This document shows positions 55,566 to 64,000 of a stretch of 64,000 nt of DNA, in pieces. Position 1 is the first letter of the stretch. The number at the start of each line of letters is the position of its first letter. Under the pieces are notes generated by a model that saw only the letters and a program-made list of their open reading frames with translations, was not told the DNA's origin and did not search any database. Location of the stretch: positions 101,303 through 165,302 of the forward strand of contig NZ_JH725068.1 of NCBI RefSeq assembly GCF_000278215.1, in the 5' to 3' direction. This DNA is from Bartonella rattimassiliensis 15908 (lineage in GTDB: Bacteria; Pseudomonadota; Alphaproteobacteria; Rhizobiales; Rhizobiaceae). Position numbers and translations under genes: made by a program.

Positions 55566-55982
55566 TTAAGAATTTTCGAAGAGAACCAATGTTGTATTGT
55601 TTAAATCCGGAGCCATCCACATCTTTTCTAAATTATAAAAAAGGCGAACTTCCGGACGAAAAAGATGAATGATAATATCACCTGTATCAATCAATACCCA
55701 ATCACCTCCAGCAAGCCCCTCTACACGTGCGAGACCTTGCCCACTGTCTTTCCAAGTACGTAATAAATGATCAGCAATAGAAGATACATGACGCTGCGAA
55801 TGTGCTGAAGCTATGACCATATAATCAGCTAAAGATGACTTTCCTTGAATATCAATAGAAACAATATCTTCCGCTTTTGTATCTTCTAAACTCTTGAGAA
55901 TAATTTCAAAACTATCATTAACAGAAAAAACTTCTTTTTCTTTTGAAGACTTAATAGAGTGTTGGTGTTCAAAGTTTTTCAG
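55566..55982 (-). CDS. rsfS: Ribosomal silencing factor RsfS with non-standard start
   Basis: Binds ribosomal protein uL14 and blocks subunit joining in starvation. The C-terminal part (VIASAHSQRHVSSIAD, GDWVLIDTGDIIIHLF, FYNLEKMW) is clear, but the first ATG (55820) falls in mid-domain and gives only 84 residues. The same frame upstream is conserved family sequence (ILKSLEDTKAEDIVSIDIQG, KSSLADYM). It is open back to a stop at 56048-56046, yet contains no ATG, GTG or TTG. AAAGGA lies at 55995-55990, so CTG at 55982 or ATT at 55988 is the likely start (about 138 residues). Coordinates use the CTG. Confidence 0.82.
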   Translation of the reverse strand: MKNFEHQHSIKSSKEKEVFSVNDSFEIILKSLEDTKAEDIVSIDIQGKSSLADYMVIASAHSQRHVSSIADHLLRTWKDSGQGLARVEGLAGGDWVLIDTGDIIIHLFRPEVRLFYNLEKMWMAPDLNNTTLVLFENS

Positions 55983-56056
55983 CTCAATATCCTTTCTTAT
56001 CGTTGTGGAATGTAGAAAAGAAACTTCCTTGAAAAAAGCAGAATTTTATAAATTTT

Positions 56057-56650
56057 TCAAGAAAAATTAATCTTTTTCAAACGAAGATTTGTTGAAGATT
56101 GAAAAGATAAAGGTCCATGCAAATAAGTCCAAACTGGTGGTTTTATAAAAGGTAATCGCTTACTTTCTCTTTCATCTAAACGAAACTGGCGATAAATTTG
56201 TGCCATAGGAGAAGAAAGTGCTGACCTATTACTTAAAGGACGATCAATAATCGCAATAGGAAGCATAGAGACAATATCACGCCATCGATACCAATGATGA
56301 ATCGTTGTAAAACTATCTGCCCCCATAATCCATACAAAATTTACACTACTGTGCTGGTTAAGAATATGAAAAATCGTATCTACCGATACTTTACTCCCTA
56401 TAGCCTTTTCAAAACCTGTTAAGCGAATTTTCGGATGATCAATAAGTTTAAAACTTAATCGCATTCTCTCCTCTAAGGAAAGTAACTGTGTACAATCCTT
56501 TAAAGGATTCCCTGGACTAACCATCCACCATAACTGATCAAGATGCAAACGCCGAATAGCAATTTTTGCAACAAGAAGATGCCCTGCATGCGGAGGATTA
56601 AAAGAACCACCAAAAAGACCTACAACATTAGACCTTTCAACATGTGGCAT
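56057..56650 (-). CDS. nadD: Nicotinate-nucleotide adenylyltransferase
   Basis: Makes deamido-NAD from nicotinate mononucleotide and ATP. The nucleotidyltransferase motif GLFGGSFNPPHAGHL is near the N-terminus and the SSTNLR motif near the end (ISSTxIR type). WMVSPGNPLK and WIMGADSF also fit. The ATG at 56650 gives 197 residues; a TTG at 56683 overlapping the proA stop as TTGA would add 11. The order proB-proA-nadD-rsfS-rlmH is standard in Rhizobiales. Confidence 0.94.
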   Translation of the reverse strand: MPHVERSNVVGLFGGSFNPPHAGHLLVAKIAIRRLHLDQLWWMVSPGNPLKDCTQLLSLEERMRLSFKLIDHPKIRLTGFEKAIGSKVSVDTIFHILNQHSSVNFVWIMGADSFTTIHHWYRWRDIVSMLPIAIIDRPLSNRSALSSPMAQIYRQFRLDERESKRLPFIKPPVWTYLHGPLSFQSSTNLRLKKINFS

Positions 56651-56679
56651 AGTATTTTTCCACGAGAAAAATGGAGTTT

Positions 56680-57936
56680 TCAAGATCTAATCTGACCATT
56701 TCCTTTAACATGATATTGAAATGATGTTAGCTGTTCAACACCTATGGGACCACGTGCATGCATTTTTCCTGTTGCGATACCAATTTCCATTCCAAAACCA
56801 AATTCACCTCCATCAGCAAATTGTGTAGATGCATTATGTAATAAAATAGCTGAATCCAAATGATTAAAAAAATCCTTCACCACTTCCAAATCCTCAGCAA
56901 TAATCGATTCTGTATGTCCTGATGAATAACGCTTGATATGAGAAATGGCTCCCTCAACCCCCTCAACTGTTTTAACAGAAAGAATAGCATCAAGATATTC
57001 ACACGACCAATCTTCTTCAGAGGCTAATTTTACATCGGGCATAAGAAATACAATATCTTCTGTAGCACGAATTTCACACCCCTTCTCCTGTAAAGCAGTC
57101 AAAACAGGAAGAAACTTTTTTAATGCTTGGCTATCAATGAGAACTGTCTCAACAGCACCACATATACCTGTCCGACGCAACTTCGCATTTAAAACAATAT
57201 TGCGTGCCATATCTAAATCTGCAGATTTATCAATATAAATATGACAAAGTCCCTCTAAATGGGCAAAAATTGGAACACGTGCATCAGACTGAATGCGCGC
57301 AATAAGATTCTTTCCACCACGTGGTACAATCACATCAATCGCTCCACCCAATCCTTTGAGCATTTCCCCAACGGCAGCACGATCTGTCGTTCCAACCATT
57401 TGAATCGCATCTTTAGGTAGACCAGAGCGCTCTAAACCTTGTACTAATGCTAAATGAAGAACATGTGAAGAATGAAAACTATCCGAACCACCGCGTAAAA
57501 TCGCAGCATTGCCAGATTTTAAGCACAAAGCACTTGCATCAATTGTAACATTTGGGCGACTTTCATAAATAATGCCAATCACACCAAGTGGTGTCCGGAC
57601 ACGACTTATATGAAGCCCATTTGGGCGTATCCACGCACTCATAACCTGTCCAATAGGATCAGATAAACGAGCAACTTGGCGAACACTATCTATCATTGTA
57701 CCCAAACGTAATTCATCTAATTTGAGCCGATCAACCATTGCGGCTTTCAAATTATTCTGAGCAGCCTTCTCTAAATCTAGACAATTTGCCCGTAAAATTT
57801 CATCTGAGTGAGCCTCTAGGCTTAAAGCAATCATTTCCAATGCATTGTTCTTTTGCTCAGAAGAAGCAACAGCCAATGCTGCAGCGGCATAACGTGCTTT
57901 TTTCCCCATATCTTTCATTTGTTCTTCTAAAGTCAT
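56680..57936 (-). CDS. proA: Gamma-glutamyl phosphate reductase
   Basis: Second enzyme of proline synthesis, reducing glutamyl-5-phosphate to the semialdehyde. It is an aldehyde-dehydrogenase-fold protein with the catalytic Cys in [15 protein letters not shown] and [27 protein letters not shown] and [19 protein letters not shown]. The ATG at 57936 gives 418 residues; a GTG at 57948 would add four. proB lies 45 bases upstream. Confidence 0.95.
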   Translation of the reverse strand: MTLEEQMKDMGKKARYAAAALAVASSEQKNNALEMIALSLEAHSDEILRANCLDLEKAAQNNLKAAMVDRLKLDELRLGTMIDSVRQVARLSDPIGQVMSAWIRPNGLHISRVRTPLGVIGIIYESRPNVTIDASALCLKSGNAAILRGGSDSFHSSHVLHLALVQGLERSGLPKDAIQMVGTTDRAAVGEMLKGLGGAIDVIVPRGGKNLIARIQSDARVPIFAHLEGLCHIYIDKSADLDMARNIVLNAKLRRTGICGAVETVLIDSQALKKFLPVLTALQEKGCEIRATEDIVFLMPDVKLASEEDWSCEYLDAILSVKTVEGVEGAISHIKRYSSGHTESIIAEDLEVVKDFFNHLDSAILLHNASTQFADGGEFGFGMEIGIATGKMHARGPIGVEQLTSFQYHVKGNGQIRS

Positions 57937-57981
57937 TGTATCATCCACTCTGTCAAAACAATAAAAACAAAAGTAACTTTT

Positions 57982-59121
57982 TTAAACAGAATTGGCAAAG
58001 CAGCGTAAAATCATATCATTACGATGCACCATGGCAGAGCGTGCCTCATACCCAAGAATAGATTCTATTTCTTCGCTTTTACGTCCTATAATGCGTACAG
58101 CTTCATCTTTGCCATAACTTACAAGTCCACGCGCAATCTCAACCCCATTTGTATCAACAATTGCAACCGTATCCCCACGATGGAAATTTCCCTCAACGGC
58201 AATAACCCCTGCTGCTAATAATGATTTTCCTGATTTAAGAGCCTTAATGGCTCCTTGATCAATCGTCAAAATACCAGACGGATCCAAATGACCAGAGATC
58301 CATGTTTTCCAAGCACTAACAGATTTCTCACCGGCCGCAAAAAAACTTTTACGTTCACCTTTGTCAATTGCCGCAAGGGGATTCATACGCTTACCTGAAG
58401 TAATAATCATCGCCGTTCCAGCAGCATTGGCTATCTTCCCAGCATCAAGCTTGGTCTTCATTCCTCCCCGTGAAAACTCTGAAGCAGAAACGTCTGCCAT
58501 TTTTTCAATATCATGTGTAATAGACGTAACAAAAGGAATAAATTCAGCCGTCGGATCACAATGGGGAGACTTTGTATAAAGACCATCAATATCAGATAAA
58601 AGTATTAAAAGATCTGCCCCCATCATTGTTGCCACACGGGCAGCTAAACGATCATTATCACCATAACGAATTTCATTTGTTGCAACAGTATCATTCTCAT
58701 TAATAACAGGCACTGCTCCCAAACGTAAAAGCACATTAATCGTTGCACGTGCATTGAGATAACGTTTTCGCTCTTCCGTATCAAATAAAGTGAGTAAAAT
58801 CTGACCTGTTTTGAATCCATGTTGTGCAAGCGCATCACCATAGCTTTTTGCTAACTCGATTTGCCCCAAAGCAGCACATGCCTGACTTTCTTCCAGTTTC
58901 AAAGTTCCCTTAGGCAACTGTAGCAACGTTCTTCCTAAAGCAATAGCACCTGAAGACACCAATAATATCTCTACACCTTCTTTGTGCAATTCAACAACAT
59001 CACTGATCAAGCTTTGAAGCCATTCAACCCTTAGACCTTTCTGAGGATCAACTAAAAGCGCAGATCCAATTTTGACCACAATACGTTTATACTGGATAAG
59101 TTTTCGCAATCCAACAGTCAT
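57982..59121 (-). CDS. proB: Glutamate 5-kinase
   Basis: First enzyme of proline synthesis. The amino-acid kinase domain starts [13 protein letters not shown], has [11 protein letters not shown] and [20 protein letters not shown], and a PUA domain covers about 280-365. The ATG at 59121 sits one base after the obgE stop and gives 379 residues, while the longer frame to 59190 lies in obgE. AGGA is nine bases upstream, inside obgE. Proline feedback is expected from the family. Confidence 0.95.
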   Translation of the reverse strand: MTVGLRKLIQYKRIVVKIGSALLVDPQKGLRVEWLQSLISDVVELHKEGVEILLVSSGAIALGRTLLQLPKGTLKLEESQACAALGQIELAKSYGDALAQHGFKTGQILLTLFDTEERKRYLNARATINVLLRLGAVPVINENDTVATNEIRYGDNDRLAARVATMMGADLLILLSDIDGLYTKSPHCDPTAEFIPFVTSITHDIEKMADVSASEFSRGGMKTKLDAGKIANAAGTAMIITSGKRMNPLAAIDKGERKSFFAAGEKSVSAWKTWISGHLDPSGILTIDQGAIKALKSGKSLLAAGVIAVEGNFHRGDTVAIVDTNGVEIARGLVSYGKDEAVRIIGRKSEEIESILGYEARSAMVHRNDMILRCFANSV

Positions 59122-59122
59122 C

Positions 59123-60148
59123 TCAATCAATCCTGCTATCTCCGTCGATTGCTTCTTTATCTGACATTTCAATAATATGTGCACCAGCACGCAGTACGTT
59201 TTCTAAACCTTCGCGACTAACCGCAGAAAACATTATAATAGGTCGATCCGTTACTCTTCGCAAAGCTTCTTGTTTCTTTTTACGCTCTTCATGAGTGAGT
59301 GTATCTATCTGGCTTAAAGCTACAACTTCAGTCTTATCACTTAGACTATTACCATAGGCCTCAAGTTCATTACGCACAATTTGATACGCTTTTGCTACAT
59401 CTTCTTCTTGAGCAGAAACCAAATGAAGGAGGACACGACAACGTTCCACATGTCCTAAAAAACGATCTCCAATTCCCACACCTTCATGAGCTCCTTCAAT
59501 TAATCCTGGAATATCAGCCATAACAAATTCACGACCATCAATCCGCACAACACCAAGATGAGGATGTAGAGTGGTAAAAGGATAATCTGCAATTTTTGGT
59601 TTTGCAGCCGTCACAGAAGCTAAAAAAGTTGATTTTCCAGCATTGGGTAAACCAACAAGCCCTGCATCAGCAATTAACTTCAAACGAAGCCACACCACCC
59701 GTTCTTCTCCAGCTAAACCTGGATTTGCGCGACGCGGTGCCCGATTTGTAGATGTTGTAAAATGAAGATTGCCAAAACCACCATTTCCTCCTTTTGCAAG
59801 ACGATAACGTTGCCCCACTTCCGTTAAATCACAGATTAATGTTGTATTATCTTCTTCAAAAATCTGCGTCCCAACCGGAACCTTAAGGATGATATCATCA
59901 CCCTTTTCGCCAGTCATATTACGCCCTTTGCCATGACCTCCTGTTTTCGCTTTAAAATGTTGTTGGTAGCGATAATCAATCAGTGTGTTAAGCCCATCAA
60001 CAACAAAAGCCCAAACATCACCACCCCGTCCACCATTCCCCCCATCAGGTCCCCCAAATTCTATGAATTTTTCACGGCGAAATGACACTGCTCCGGAACC
60101 TCCATTACCAGAACGAATATAAACTTTAGCTTGATCAAGAAATTTCAT
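59123..60148 (-). CDS. obgE: GTPase ObgE/CgtA
   Basis: A 50S-associated GTPase in ribosome maturation and growth control. The glycine-rich Obg fold covers about 1-158 ([29 protein letters not shown]). The G domain has GLPNAGKST (G1) and [12 protein letters not shown] (G3). The C-terminal extension is short and acidic. Length 341. It is followed within one base by proB. Confidence 0.97.
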   Translation of the reverse strand: MKFLDQAKVYIRSGNGGSGAVSFRREKFIEFGGPDGGNGGRGGDVWAFVVDGLNTLIDYRYQQHFKAKTGGHGKGRNMTGEKGDDIILKVPVGTQIFEEDNTTLICDLTEVGQRYRLAKGGNGGFGNLHFTTSTNRAPRRANPGLAGEERVVWLRLKLIADAGLVGLPNAGKSTFLASVTAAKPKIADYPFTTLHPHLGVVRIDGREFVMADIPGLIEGAHEGVGIGDRFLGHVERCRVLLHLVSAQEEDVAKAYQIVRNELEAYGNSLSDKTEVVALSQIDTLTHEERKKKQEALRRVTDRPIIMFSAVSREGLENVLRAGAHIIEMSDKEAIDGDSRID

Positions 60149-60317
60149 TGGCAGCGCTCACTGAAGAATAAATCTCTTTATCTCTATAGATAATACATTA
60201 ATTTTACCAGTTTTTCATCATTGATAACAGAGACACCCTTAATATCGCCGATAACCATTAAAAAAAATCATCATATTTAAATACGTAAATAAAGTTAAGT
60301 CTTCTTAAAAGAAGATT

Positions 60318-61046
60318 CTATTCTTGTATTTTTGTTTTTCCCTTAAATTCAAGCGCTAGAAGATAAAGCTCCACTGATTCTGATCGGCTTGCCGGTGGTT
60401 TTACATGATAGACTTTTTTAAAATGTTGTTTTAATATCGTGAGAAGAGTGTTCTCTGCCCCTCCTTGAAAAGCTTTTGCTAAAAAATGTCCCCCAGGCTT
60501 AAGGACCGAAAGAGAAAAATCAGCTGCAACTTCACACAAATAAATCGTTCTTAAATGATCTGTCTGACGATGACCTATTGTTGGCGCTGCCATATCAGAA
60601 AGAACTACATCCGGTTTTGTCCCTAACGTTTTAATTAATTTATGCGGTGCATTTGCATGCAAAAAATCCATTTCCAACATCGCAACTCTAGGCAATGGAT
60701 CAACATGCAAATAATCAATCCCAACGACACTCGGCTTTTCATCACTTGACCCTACTATACGCTCAACCACCTGACACCATCCCCCAGGGGCTGCTCCTAG
60801 ATCAATAACCTTTTGACCTTTTTTCAAAAACTTATAACGCTCATTAATTTCGATGAGTTTATAAGCCGCACGCGAACGATAACCATCTATTTTTGATTGA
60901 TGGACATAAGGATCATTCAGGTGCCTCTCTAACCATCGCCGTGATGAAGCTTTAATGGTTCCTGCTTTCTTTTTTACACGCTGATATAATTCATGTGACC
61001 CTGAACCTCCATAACCACCCTTGGGCATTTTTGCTGTTTTTTTCAT
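60318..61046 (-). CDS. rlmE: 23S rRNA (uridine-2552) 2'-O-methyltransferase
   Basis: FtsJ/RrmJ family heat-shock methyltransferase acting on U2552 of the 50S A-loop. The SAM site is [14 protein letters not shown], with [15 protein letters not shown] and the catalytic Lys in [31 protein letters not shown] carries the last Lys and Glu. A basic N-terminal extension of about 45 residues is typical of Rhizobiales. Length 242. It starts 29 bases after the ppx/gppA stop. Confidence 0.95.
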   Translation of the reverse strand: MKKTAKMPKGGYGGSGSHELYQRVKKKAGTIKASSRRWLERHLNDPYVHQSKIDGYRSRAAYKLIEINERYKFLKKGQKVIDLGAAPGGWCQVVERIVGSSDEKPSVVGIDYLHVDPLPRVAMLEMDFLHANAPHKLIKTLGTKPDVVLSDMAAPTIGHRQTDHLRTIYLCEVAADFSLSVLKPGGHFLAKAFQGGAENTLLTILKQHFKKVYHVKPPASRSESVELYLLALEFKGKTKIQE

Positions 61047-61075
61047 CGTTATTCATTGGCTCCATATTTAATTCT

Positions 61076-62386
61076 CTAACGCTTGAAAGCTTTACGCTTC
61101 CCATGATGACTCCATACACCATCGCGTAACATCAGCTCTATCAAAATTCCTTCTCTTAATCCACGATCAGCAACTCTTACACGCTGACTTGGCCAAACCT
61201 CTCGAATAACATCTAAAATTGCACAACCAGCTACAACTAAATCGGCTCTCCCGCGCCCAATAAAAGGATTTATCACACGTTTTTCTATATCCCATGACAA
61301 TAGACGTTTCGTCATAAGAGTAATGTCTGCATCATTCATCCAAATGCCATCCACTTTTTTCCTATCATAACGCTCTAAATTAAGATACATTCCAGCTAAA
61401 GTCGTAACCGTACCGGAAGTTCCTAAAAGATAAAACTTCGAACCTTGCGCTAACTCTCCTAATTTATGACGATCTGAAAAATTATTTAACAACCTTCGCA
61501 CATAGCTTTTCATTGTTTCAAAATCATCTAAACTAATGTTATTCCTTCCAAAACGTTCAGCAAGCGTAACAACACCAACAGGCAGAGAAGTCCAAGCAAT
61601 AATTTGTCCAGCTAAACGAAAAGAATGCTTTTGAGAAACATCAAGAAGCACAATTTCTGATGATCCACCTCCAATATCAAAAAGCACAATTGCGTCAGTA
61701 TTTGGCTCAACAAGCGTACTGCATCCTGTAACAGCAAAACGCGCTTCTGTTTGCCGATCAATAATTTCCAATTCAAGACCGGTCTCATCCAAAACACGTT
61801 GAATAAAATTTCTACCATTTTCTGCTGAACGGCAAGCTTCCGTTGCAATCAAGCGATAACGCTTAATATACCTTTGTTTTAGCTTTAAACGACAAACCTT
61901 TAATGCCTCAATCGTACGATCCATAGCTTGCGTATTAAGAAAACCGTTATTTATTAATCCTTCTCCCAATCGTACAATACGAGAAAAAGCATCAACAACA
62001 TGAAAATATCCAGGTTTACTCGGAGATGCGATAAGAAGACGACAATTATTCGTTCCTAGATCAAGTGCTGCATAAAGAGGTGGAGACTTGACTTGAGAGA
62101 ACCGTGGAAAAAAAGGCATTTTAAGTTTTTTTGTTTTTTGAGCACCTATCATTGTCTGACTATAAACTTCAAAAGCTTTCTTCGATTGAGTAAAAAACTG
62201 TTTCTGTTTACACTGTTTCTTTCTCTGTCGTCCCTTTATATCAACAAGGAGAGAGCTGGATTCTCTTCGTGATAATGCAGAACAATTATTTTTATTACTA
62301 CCATACTGATCATACAGTTGATCTGCTTCAGTATTATATGTTTCCCCTTGCTTTGACTTTTTTGCACCATAATTTAATGGGGTCAT
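61076..62386 (-). CDS. Exopolyphosphatase / pppGpp phosphohydrolase family (Ppx/GppA)
   Basis: Hydrolyses polyphosphate or pppGpp, tying into the stringent response. The ASKHA ATPase-fold motifs are YAALDLGTNNCRLLIA at about 105-120, VLFDIGGGSSEIVLLD and LLGTSGTVTTLAGM. The N-terminal 100 residues are low-complexity, basic and Ser/Gln-rich, unlike the core family, so the annotated start could be too far upstream, although AAAGGA precedes the ATG at 62386. Length 436. Short proteobacterial form with no HD domain. rlmE follows, as in other Rhizobiales. Confidence 0.9.
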   Translation of the reverse strand: MTPLNYGAKKSKQGETYNTEADQLYDQYGSNKNNCSALSRRESSSLLVDIKGRQRKKQCKQKQFFTQSKKAFEVYSQTMIGAQKTKKLKMPFFPRFSQVKSPPLYAALDLGTNNCRLLIASPSKPGYFHVVDAFSRIVRLGEGLINNGFLNTQAMDRTIEALKVCRLKLKQRYIKRYRLIATEACRSAENGRNFIQRVLDETGLELEIIDRQTEARFAVTGCSTLVEPNTDAIVLFDIGGGSSEIVLLDVSQKHSFRLAGQIIAWTSLPVGVVTLAERFGRNNISLDDFETMKSYVRRLLNNFSDRHKLGELAQGSKFYLLGTSGTVTTLAGMYLNLERYDRKKVDGIWMNDADITLMTKRLLSWDIEKRVINPFIGRGRADLVVAGCAILDVIREVWPSQRVRVADRGLREGILIELMLRDGVWSHHGKRKAFKR

Positions 62387-63281
62387 TTCTCTTATCCTTT
62401 GAGCGCTTCCCCCAATAAATAAACGCGAAAACTCTTCTGCTCATGCTAAATAAAGCAAAAATACAGCATCAAATGATAAATACAAGAAGCCTTTCTTCTT
62501 TTTCTATCATTAAAATTTTCTATGCTAGCATCATTCAGATTTTTGTATAATTTTTTGGTTGTTTCTGTGAAACTATACTTCTCTTTATGAACTTAAAACT
62601 ATAAATTAATCATTTACGTTCGTATCAAATTTTGTAAATTATGTTCTTTTCTTTATACTATTTACGCGGAGAATATCTCTGTTGTAACAAATTAGCGCTA
62701 TCATACCTCTTTGCTGGCTCCTAATTTTGCAACAACTTTTACTTTTTTCTTCAACAGCTTTATCCACACCCTAATCTTATTTGTTATATGCAACAAAATA
62801 GCTTTGATTATGTTGGAATAAAATTTTTTGTACTAAAAAATGTAATTCTGTTATCACATGAATACAAAGAAAAACTACCATGTAAAAAGTTTTTTAGGAT
62901 TATAATTTATCTATTATTATAACACTTCAATTGAAAAATATTAATGCTTAAACAGACCGCTTTAAAAATTCATATGAAGCTTAAAAAAAAAGAGCTACCC
63001 TATAAATTATTGCATGGAAGTCGTATTTTTATTTATTTAAAATTGAGTATTTCTGATAATTTCTTATTTCTAACAACTAATGCAATAACTCTAGTTTGAT
63101 CTTCTATTATATATAAATCACACTTATTGTGCTTTATATTCAAAAACTTCTACTCTTTCATAAATCACCTCTATATTATCTTACATAAGAGTTCTTACTT
63201 ATTTTACATTACAATTTACATTAAAAAATATAGTCTAATAATTTATGAAAAATAACTATCATTAAAAATACTCTATAGATT
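62387..63281. other. 895-base gene-free AT-rich region
   Basis: No gene or RNA gene recognised between ppx/gppA and the IalB paralogue. It carries the DnaA-box 16-mer (62759-62774) and several A/T runs. The ppx promoter should lie at its left end. Confidence 0.4.
62759..62774 (+). repeat. DnaA-box-containing intergenic 16-mer, copy 2
   Basis: TTTATCCACACCCTAA, identical to 27195-27210, with the consensus DnaA box TTATCCACA at 62760-62768. Flanks of the two copies are not otherwise alike. Confidence 0.4.
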
Positions 63282-63875
63282 TTAAGGGCTCAAAGAATTA
63301 AGTGCTGCACTTAACCCTTTAAATGGTACAGTAAAAGAAAACACCTTTCCCTCTTTAAGCTTATAGGAAATACGTACTTTATTATTTTGTTCTATTTGTT
63401 TAGTAAAAACCGGTCCTACAGGTGACTGTGCCAAACAAACTATTTCATTACATTGCGTATAATGAATAAGAATAGGTTTTTTTATACCCTTCACAAACAT
63501 TTGAATCGGAACCTTTATATCAGAATTTGGTAATGTTCGAAAAAGCATCACCGCTTGACCATTTGTCGTCGAAACAAGCGACCAACTAAAAATGGTATTT
63601 CCTTCCTGATCATGAACAGCCTGTGTCACATTACATATACCTTGCTTAAGTTTTTGTTTTTCATCACAAATCAAAGTCCAATCATAAAACTGCATAATAA
63701 TTCGACGGGTTTCACCAGGTTCACCCTTAGGTATCGATAGGCGCGGTGGATGTACTGTATAAATATTATTGTTCTCATCAGCAAAGCTCTCGCCCTTGCC
63801 TATTAAGGCAAGAGAAAACATAACCGTCGCTAACATACTTCTCTTTTTTATAATACTCATTTTTTCTATTATCAT
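63282..63875 (-). CDS. IalB-family exported protein, paralogue of ialB
   Basis: A secreted or envelope protein with the IalB domain. The signal peptide is within the first 35 residues (LATVMFSLALIGKGESFA-DE). The domain shows IIMQFYDWTLICDEKQKLKQ and GICNVTQAV, then QCNEIVCLAQSPVGPV, with four cysteines placed as in IalB, and SFTVPFKGLSAALNSL matching the end of IalB (FIQLNGFSNALNRL). The ATG at 63875 overlaps the stop of the upstream adhesin gene as ATGA, with GAGG five bases before it, so its translation is coupled to the adhesin. 197 residues. An ATG at 63860 is possible. Confidence 0.88.
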   Translation of the reverse strand: MIIEKMSIIKKRSMLATVMFSLALIGKGESFADENNNIYTVHPPRLSIPKGEPGETRRIIMQFYDWTLICDEKQKLKQGICNVTQAVHDQEGNTIFSWSLVSTTNGQAVMLFRTLPNSDIKVPIQMFVKGIKKPILIHYTQCNEIVCLAQSPVGPVFTKQIEQNNKVRISYKLKEGKVFSFTVPFKGLSAALNSLSP

Positions 63876-64000
63876 CTTAACCTCAAAGTAACTCCAGCAC
63901 CTATACCCCAATGCCCTCCAGCACTTGTCACTGACAGATTTGAGCGAATCTTTCCATCTTCAGATGTATAACCTGCACCAACAGCAAATGCCGATTGACT
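63872..64000 (-). CDS. Trimeric autotransporter adhesin (YadA/BadA/Vomp-like), C-terminal end only
   Basis: Only the last 42 residues lie in the window; the gene continues beyond base 64000. They read SQSAFAVGAGYTSEDGKIRS and NLSVTSAGGHWGIGAGVTLRLR. This is the end of the YadA membrane anchor: the AFAVGAGY strand, the RSNLSV strand and the final GGHWGIGAGV strand of the 12-stranded trimeric barrel. In Bartonella such adhesins (BadA, Vomp) bind host cells and matrix. The final residue is Arg, not the usual aromatic residue of outer-membrane barrels. The IalB paralogue starts inside the stop codon. Confidence 0.82.
   Translation of the reverse strand, partial: SQSAFAVGAGYTSEDGKIRSNLSVTSAGGHWGIGAGVTLRLR

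Overview
The window is a piece of an AT-rich chromosome from an alphaproteobacterium of the order Rhizobiales, almost certainly a Bartonella species. The strongest evidence is the ctpA - ialA (Nudix hydrolase) - ialB block (about 51.2-53.7 kb). Supporting evidence is a second IalB-family gene joined to a YadA-like trimeric autotransporter at the right edge, a Brucella Omp10-type lipoprotein, a cysteine-free Fur/Mur regulator and a promoter matching the alphaproteobacterial general-stress sigma factor (EcfG/RpoE). I cannot name the species from sequence alone. No rRNA, tRNA, IS element or CRISPR array was seen.

Layout, left to right. 0-4.4 kb (+): truncated L-asparaginase, coaA, an M17 aminopeptidase and an NlpC/P60 hydrolase. 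5.2-8.1 kb (-): a MutT-type Nudix gene, argJ and a secreted parvulin. 8.5-13.8 kb (+): secA, fur/mur, prfA, prmC. 13.8-17.6 kb (-): the class Ib ribonucleotide reductase operon nrdHIEF, overlapping prmC tail to tail. 18.2-20.8 kb (+): a three-gene metal ABC importer behind a striking dyad operator. 20.8-22.4 kb: decayed DNA holding the wreck of a phage-type integrase. 22.4-31.3 kb (-): ugpBAEC, a glycerophosphodiesterase, guaA and rsmB. Around 31.8 kb: a 48-codon basic small ORF behind a consensus EcfG promoter. 32.2-37.2 kb (-): guaB, a cardiolipin-synthase-like protein and a degenerate NtrC-type regulator. 37.5-44.9 kb: omp10, kdsD-galU, a lytic transglycosylase with a DUF459 partner, and an M3 peptidase. 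45.4-50.2 kb (+): mgtE, typA, ppa. 50.2-62.4 kb: a long minus-strand run of DUF167, yggT, ialB, ialA, ctpA, an EnvC-like protein, rlmH, rsfS, nadD, proA, proB, obgE, rlmE and ppx/gppA. 63.3-64 kb (-): an IalB paralogue overlapping the end of a trimeric autotransporter adhesin gene.

Most genes are housekeeping. They cover GMP synthesis (guaA, guaB), proline and arginine synthesis (proA, proB, argJ), NAD and CoA synthesis (nadD, coaA), translation and ribosome maturation (prfA, prmC, typA, rsfS, rlmH, rlmE, rsmB, obgE), secretion (secA) and envelope building (kdsD, galU, EnvC-like, CtpA, lytic transglycosylase). Host-interaction genes are ialA/ialB, the IalB paralogue and the adhesin. Coding DNA is interrupted by long AT-rich gene-free stretches of 0.4-1.6 kb, some with visible gene remnants, as expected of a reductively evolving host-restricted genome.

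The most unusual points are the EcfG promoter with its small ORF, the ATGA overlap of the adhesin and the IalB paralogue, the NtrC-like regulator lacking GAFTGA and key receiver residues, an rsfS frame without an ATG/GTG/TTG start, a DUF459 protein lacking the catalytic Ser and Asp of the SGNH fold, and the palindromic operators between nrdHIEF and the metal importer.
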